A DNA stretch of 60,188 bases from contig JAYOIK010000026.1 of assembly GCA_038118725.1 (NCBI GenBank), forward strand, positions 1 through 60,188, read 5' to 3'. The notes beneath the pieces are model-generated. The model saw only the letters and a list, made by a program, of their open reading frames with translations, had not been told where the DNA came from and ran no database searches. The stretch comes from JADHLJ01 sp038118725. GTDB lineage: Bacteria > Pseudomonadota > Alphaproteobacteria > Thalassobaculales > Thalassobaculaceae. Positions 58,416-60,188 of the stretch are shown here, piece after piece. Within the stretch, counting starts at the first letter, position 1. The number at the start of each line of letters is the position of its first letter. Both the position numbers and the translations under genes were made by a program.

Positions 58416-59764
58416 CGTCCAGCCCTTAGTAAAAGGGATGAGCCGGGCAAATCCTCAAGGGTCACTGTCTCCGGGATAGCCAGCAGCGAAAGGAAATCGG
58501 TGAGATATCCCTGAACCACAGCCGGGTCGAGTGTGAATTTCTGGTTTTGCCATGACGCGAGGGACACATCGCCGAGTGCCAGCAGGTCTCCGTCGTCGAG
58601 CCGCTTGTTTCGGCAAAGATCTCCGAGGCAAACAGCGATCTTTTCCGCCGCGCTGGTTTCCTCCAAGCACCAATGCGTGGCCAATGCCTCGGACGGGGCC
58701 GGCGTCGCCGGCGTCGGATCCGGGTTGTCGAGATGGGCTTGGGCGATAGCCACCGCCTCTCGCGGGTCCGCGACCCTGGGATTGGCGACATAGCAGCCGA
58801 AGTCTCTGGACCGCGGACCGCTCGCCGCGTCGAGATTGATCGCGGCGGAACCGAGGATCGCCGCCTCCATTCCGGTGGTGCAGCTTGTATGGACCAAAAG
58901 CTTGCTCGCCGCGATCCAGGCGAGATGATCACCTTCCTCCACAATCTCGACCTCGCCGACGTTCGACAGCCCCGCGTGCCAACGCCACGCCGCCTCGGCG
59001 GGATGAGGGCGCAGGATCATCCGCCCCGCCAGCCGGGTCATGCCGGCGTCTTTCAGGAAGCCCAGGAGAGCGTGTAGGTTCTGACGCTCCCAGCCGCAAA
59101 AATCGAAATACTCTTCGACATCGGTCGGGTTGCCGAGATCGACAAAACCCGCTTGGACCCAGCCCCTGAAGTTGGTGAGCGTGTCGCCGTGTCTCGGGTT
59201 GATCGAGGAGTAGTTGGAATTGATCAATATGAAAGGCCCGCGTTCCGCGCGGATCGTGTCGGCGGCCCGTAGGGTCCTGGCGTTCAAGGGGGCCCTTAGC
59301 AAGTCCAGCCGCGGATTACCGGTCGTTTCGATCGCGCCGCGAAAGGCCGGAAACGCTCGGTTGAGGCACGCTCTTTGGAAATCCCCCTGACACAGCAACA
59401 GGTCGCAGACATCGCCGATCCGAGGGTCATACTGCTCGACAATGCGTTCCTCCGAGATCAGCCCAAGGACCTCCTCCTCGATCGAGGCGACCGCGTGTCC
59501 ATGGGCGCGCATCAATCCCATGTTGTCGACTTGAATGCGGTTGTTGCCCTTGAACAGAACCGCGCCTTTCGGAATACGCGCCGCCTGCTCGACCAAGGCC
59601 CATTGCGGCCCAATCAGCACCTCGAAGCCCAGCCGCGCCGCGTGGATCGCAATCAGCACCCGAGCCTGCATCTCGCGGGCCGATTCCTCCACCAGGAGAT
59701 AAATCATGCCCCGAGGCGAGCGAGATCCAACCAAGTCCGTCTTCATGGATGACGATGTTTCCAT
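58412..59764 (-). CDS. Surface carbohydrate biosynthesis protein, TIGR04396-like
   Basis: A 450-residue protein resembling the TIGR04396 surface carbohydrate biosynthesis family (GT-B-like, related to CDP-glycerol/polysaccharide transferases). IYLLVEESAREMQARVLIAI near residue 21-40, AARLGFEVLIGPQW, ILINSNYSSINPRHG, LRPHPAEAAWRWHAG and VHTSCTTGMEAAILG are recognisable. I used ATG 59764; a TTG eight codons upstream and ATG 59746 are alternatives and no start has a strong ribosome site. It is coupled to the TPR protein. Donor and acceptor are unknown. Confidence 0.7.
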   Translation of the reverse strand: METSSSMKTDLVGSRSPRGMIYLLVEESAREMQARVLIAIHAARLGFEVLIGPQWALVEQAARIPKGAVLFKGNNRIQVDNMGLMRAHGHAVASIEEEVLGLISEERIVEQYDPRIGDVCDLLLCQGDFQRACLNRAFPAFRGAIETTGNPRLDLLRAPLNARTLRAADTIRAERGPFILINSNYSSINPRHGDTLTNFRGWVQAGFVDLGNPTDVEEYFDFCGWERQNLHALLGFLKDAGMTRLAGRMILRPHPAEAAWRWHAGLSNVGEVEIVEEGDHLAWIAASKLLVHTSCTTGMEAAILGSAAINLDAASGPRSRDFGCYVANPRVADPREAVAIAQAHLDNPDPTPATPAPSEALATHWCLEETSAAEKIAVCLGDLCRNKRLDDGDLLALGDVSLASWQNQKFTLDPAVVQGYLTDFLSLLAIPETVTLEDLPGSSLLLRAGR

Positions 59765-60030
59765 AGGAGAATGGGGGATGTCTACCAAATCAGCGGGATG
59801 GGGGCCAGAACTGGAAGCGTGGCGCCAGCCCGGTCAATCGGGGGAGGTCGTCAAATCATCCTATAGACCAACCATTTAGCCCCAATTCCACGGCGACGAA
59901 TTGTCAGTCGCGAAATTTGGAAAGTGGCACCGTGCGTATTTAATAATTTGAAAAATTCGTAAAAAATATACAATCAGATACAATTAAATGTAATATGTGT
60001 CAATTTTACTGCCTTGGTTAAGGTGAAGAA
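59765..60030. other. AT-rich junction region
   Basis: From about 59870 to 60015 the base composition changes abruptly to AT-rich (runs such as AATTTGGAAAG, TTTAATAATTTGAAAAATTC). No gene is evident. This is probably a promoter-rich region of transferred DNA upstream of the partial methyltransferase-like gene at the right edge. AAGGTGA at 60020-60026 is a likely ribosome site for it. Confidence 0.6.
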
Positions 60031-60188
60031 TTGGCTGATGTCCGGCAAGCTGAGGAAGCCACGCCGTTGGAGGTCGACGCATTCATCGACCGCTGGGGGC
60101 CGTCTGGTGGCTCGGAACGCGCCAATTACCAACTGTTCCTGAGCGAGCTCTGCGCCCTGTTGGGCGTTCAAAAACCCGGTGTTTCCAC
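60031..60188 (+). CDS. Partial N-terminus, MmeI/YeeA-like DNA methyltransferase
   Basis: The frame is open from a stop at 60019 to the window end. TTG 60031, six bases after AAGGTGA, gives a start LADVRQAEEATPLEVDAFID. The following FIDRWGPSGGSERANYQLFL and SELCALLGVQKPG match the N-terminal opening I recall from class I SAM-dependent DNA methyltransferases of the MmeI/YeeA-like type, often stand-alone restriction-modification or defence enzymes. Only the first 52 residues are in the window. No methyltransferase motif is reached, so the call rests on this opening alone. Confidence 0.55.
   Translation, partial: MADVRQAEEATPLEVDAFIDRWGPSGGSERANYQLFLSELCALLGVQKPGVS

Noticed and set aside
59974..60171. 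Minus-strand 65-codon frame at the right edge
   Set aside because: It lies opposite the better supported methyltransferase-like N-terminus and has no ribosome site or motif.
1..60188. CRISPR array, riboswitch or rRNA
   Set aside because: No regularly spaced direct repeats, no recognisable riboswitch core and no rRNA sequence were found on reading the window.

Overview
The window is GC-rich bacterial chromosome with short intergenic gaps, many 4-base ATGA/GTGA/TTGA gene overlaps and GTG/TTG starts. The gene content is typical of an environmental alphaproteobacterium, most likely a metabolically versatile Rhodospirillales-like lineage: a ligase-associated DNA repair set, KdsD-type isomerase, a FAD-oxidoreductase/DUF1365/Cfa-like lipid cluster, DUF1446 proteins and many Fe(II)/2-oxoglutarate dioxygenases. 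The class assignment is inferred from gene families and composition, not from a marker gene.

Layout. 0.4-3.2 kb: DUF1446 (AtuA-like) + DUF4387 pair and a HupE/UreJ-like membrane protein. 3.3-4.8 kb: a membrane-anchored protein with an in-frame TAG. 5.0-6.3 kb: SDR and GNAT. 6.6-7.3 kb: PdeM-type phosphoesterase. 7.4-14.3 kb: two convergent operons (FAD oxidoreductase, DUF1365, Cfa-like methyltransferase, GPH transporter; and secreted DUF6134-like protein, SDR, NTF2-like), which share a promoter-like motif upstream of both first genes. 14.5-17.1 kb: zinc-type CobW GTPase and a TIGR04372-like glycosyltransferase. 17.2-19.6 kb: flavin reductase, second DUF1446 protein and its small partner. 20.5-24.5 kb: solitary molybdopterin hydroxylase large subunit plus a ThDP enzyme. 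24.6-32.3 kb: Lhr-type helicase, crotonase, secreted Gln/Gly-repeat protein, SIS isomerase, Mbl-fold exonuclease and an ATP-dependent DNA ligase homologue whose catalytic motifs are degraded. 32.5-35.7 kb: MFS exporter divergent from a SufR-like regulator with twin operators, a broken small ORF and a 1-Cys peroxiredoxin. 36-44 kb: GIY-YIG protein, class III aminotransferase, methyltransferase, hydrolases, quinone-type reductase, flavin reductase, GST and a DHA2 exporter. 44.4-45.5 kb: Fic protein behind a large nested inverted repeat. 45.6-57.6 kb: catabolic region with phytanoyl-CoA-like, TauD-like and prolyl-hydroxylase-like dioxygenases, an enolase-superfamily member, VOC proteins, a hydratase and a CoA ligase, plus tRNA-Arg(CCU). 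57.6-59.8 kb: TPR protein and surface-carbohydrate protein. 59.8-60.2 kb: AT-rich junction and the first codons of what looks like an MmeI/YeeA-type DNA methyltransferase.

The strongest points for a second look are: (1) a DNA ligase pseudo-enzyme next to intact ligase-associated exonuclease, helicase and phosphoesterase genes, which are scattered over 26 kb instead of forming one operon; (2) a self-complementary double operator that ends on the Fic start codon; (3) paired CAAG-N6-CTTG operators between an MFS gene and a SufR-like regulator; (4) two genes interrupted by single in-frame stops; (5) at least three families of intergenic mosaic palindromes; (6) two DUF1446 genes, each translationally coupled to a different small partner.
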